From Castellaniella sp. UBA6218 (GTDB taxonomy: Bacteria; Pseudomonadota; Gammaproteobacteria; Burkholderiales; Burkholderiaceae_B): a DNA stretch of 14,293 bases. Below, one piece after another: positions 13,386-14,293 of the stretch. Each line of letters begins with the position of its first letter. The first letter of the stretch is position 1. The position numbers and the translations under genes were made by a program. The DNA lies in contig DISE01000070.1 in NCBI GenBank assembly GCA_002421865.1, positions 1 to 14,293 of the forward strand. The letters run 5' to 3'. The notes under the pieces are model-generated. The model was given only the letters and a program-made list of their open reading frames with translations. It had not been told where the DNA came from and ran no database searches.

Positions 13386-14293
13386 ATGTCCGCTTCCCGT
13401 CCCCAGTTCGAATGGCTCGATCCCCTGCTGCTGGACCAGCAGCTGAGCGACACCGAGCGCATGGTGCGCGACGCGGCCCGCGCCTATGCCCAGGACCGTC
13501 TGCTGCCGCGCGCGCAGGAAGCCTTTCGCCATGAAAAGACCGATCCGGCGATCTTCCGCGAAATGGGGGAGCTCGGGCTGCTGGGCGCCACGATTTCCGA
13601 GCAGTACGGCGGCGCGGGGATGAATTACGTCTGCTATGGGCTGATCGCGCGCGAAGTCGAGCGGGTGGATTCAGGCTACCGTTCGATGATGAGTGTGCAA
13701 AGCTCTCTGGTCATGGTGCCCATCGACGCCTTTGGCACGGCCGGTCAAAAAGAGAAATACCTGCCCAAGCTGGCATCGGGCGAATGGATCGGTTGCTTCG
13801 GTCTGACCGAGCCCGACCACGGTTCGGATCCGGGTTCCATGTCCACGCGGGCAAAAAAAGTGCCGGGCGGCTACAGCCTGACGGGCGCCAAGACCTGGAT
13901 CACCAACAGTCCGATCGCCGATGTGTTCGTGGTCTGGGCCAAGGACGAGGCGGGCGACATCCGCGGCTTCATCCTCGAAAAGGGCTGGAAGGGTCTGTCC
14001 GCGCCCGCGATCCATGGCAAGGTCGGCCTGCGCGCTTCGATTACGGGTGAAATCGTGCTGGACGAGGTCTTCGTGCCGGACGAAAACGCCTTCCCGGATG
14101 TGCGCGGCCTGAAGGGTCCCTTCACCTGCCTGAATTCGGCGCGCTACGGCATCGCCTGGGGCGCGCTGGGCGCGGCCGAGGCCTGTTACGAGACCGCGCG
14201 CCAATACGTGCTGGATCGCAAGCAGTTTGGCCGCCCGCTGGCCGCCAACCAGTTGATCCAGAAAAAGCTGGCCGACATGCTGACCGAGATCAC
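13386..14293 (+). CDS. gcdH: Glutaryl-CoA dehydrogenase, N-terminal part (cut by window end)
   Basis: The first 302 residues of an acyl-CoA dehydrogenase, about three quarters of a usual 390-395-residue GcdH, are present. GcdH is an FAD enzyme that oxidises and decarboxylates glutaryl-CoA to crotonyl-CoA, the step linking lysine, 5-aminovalerate, glutarate and tryptophan breakdown to acetyl-CoA. Diagnostic features are YRSMMSVQSSLVMVPI (98-113), which marks GcdH rather than general acyl-CoA dehydrogenases, CFGLTEPDHGSDPGSM (137-152) for FAD/substrate binding, TGAKTWITNSPIADV (166-180), and RYGIAWGALGAAEACY with ARQYVLDRKQFGRPL (253-285). The catalytic glutamate lies beyond the window. ATG 13386 has GGAGA six bases before it. 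A CoA-transferase gene often follows gcdH, but this cannot be checked here. Confidence 0.95.
   Translation, partial: MSASRPQFEWLDPLLLDQQLSDTERMVRDAARAYAQDRLLPRAQEAFRHEKTDPAIFREMGELGLLGATISEQYGGAGMNYVCYGLIAREVERVDSGYRSMMSVQSSLVMVPIDAFGTAGQKEKYLPKLASGEWIGCFGLTEPDHGSDPGSMSTRAKKVPGGYSLTGAKTWITNSPIADVFVVWAKDEAGDIRGFILEKGWKGLSAPAIHGKVGLRASITGEIVLDEVFVPDENAFPDVRGLKGPFTCLNSARYGIAWGALGAAEACYETARQYVLDRKQFGRPLAANQLIQKKLADMLTEI

Overview
The window looks like chromosomal DNA of a GC-rich betaproteobacterium. Gene content and order (lpdA end, zapE, trpS with a C-terminal extension, glutaryl-CoA dehydrogenase beside a LysR regulator) suggest Burkholderiales, most likely Alcaligenaceae (Bordetella/Achromobacter/Castellaniella type). 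This is inferred from gene order and protein character, not from a database search. Coding density is high and no gene-free stretch exceeds about 115 bases. I see no rRNA, tRNA, CRISPR array, phage gene or insertion sequence.

Left part (1-3585, + strand): the 3' end of lpdA (E3 of 2-oxo acid dehydrogenase complexes), zapE only 7 bases later, trpS, and a small outer-membrane TorF/Gcw_chp-type porin. These are mostly housekeeping genes.

Middle part (3626-9265, - strand, transcribed right to left): a five-gene unit in the order class III aminotransferase (GabT/DavT type), ABC ATPase, periplasmic binding protein, long permease, short permease. The transporter is of the polyamine/opine/amino-acid (PotABCD-like) class. 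A strong GC hairpin followed by five T lies between the binding protein and the permeases and probably lowers downstream expression. Divergent from the unit is a MocR/GabR-type regulator (9372-10856, +, TTG start), followed 29 bases later by a second class III aminotransferase of the SpuC / omega-amine:pyruvate type. Together these look like an uptake and transamination module for an omega-amino acid or diamine such as GABA, 5-aminovalerate, putrescine or cadaverine.

Right part (12248-14293): a convergent junction holds two exact 47-bp repeats, each with a perfect 16-bp palindrome, and a perfect 13-bp-stem hairpin. Next comes a GcvA-like LysR gene (-), whose last codons run into those repeats, divergent from glutaryl-CoA dehydrogenase (gcdH, cut by the window end). 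The LysR/gcdH spacer has two GTGA-Nx-TCAC sites 63 bp apart around a plausible promoter.

Because gcdH handles glutaryl-CoA, the end product of 5-aminovalerate catabolism, the GabT-like enzyme could be DavT (5-aminovalerate transaminase) and the whole right half one lysine/cadaverine/5-aminovalerate-to-acetyl-CoA neighbourhood. The semialdehyde dehydrogenase (GabD/DavD) such a route needs is not in the window. I found no clearly novel protein family. The less ordinary signals are the repeat/hairpin junction, the regulatory spacers, and the extensions on TrpS, the long permease and LysR.
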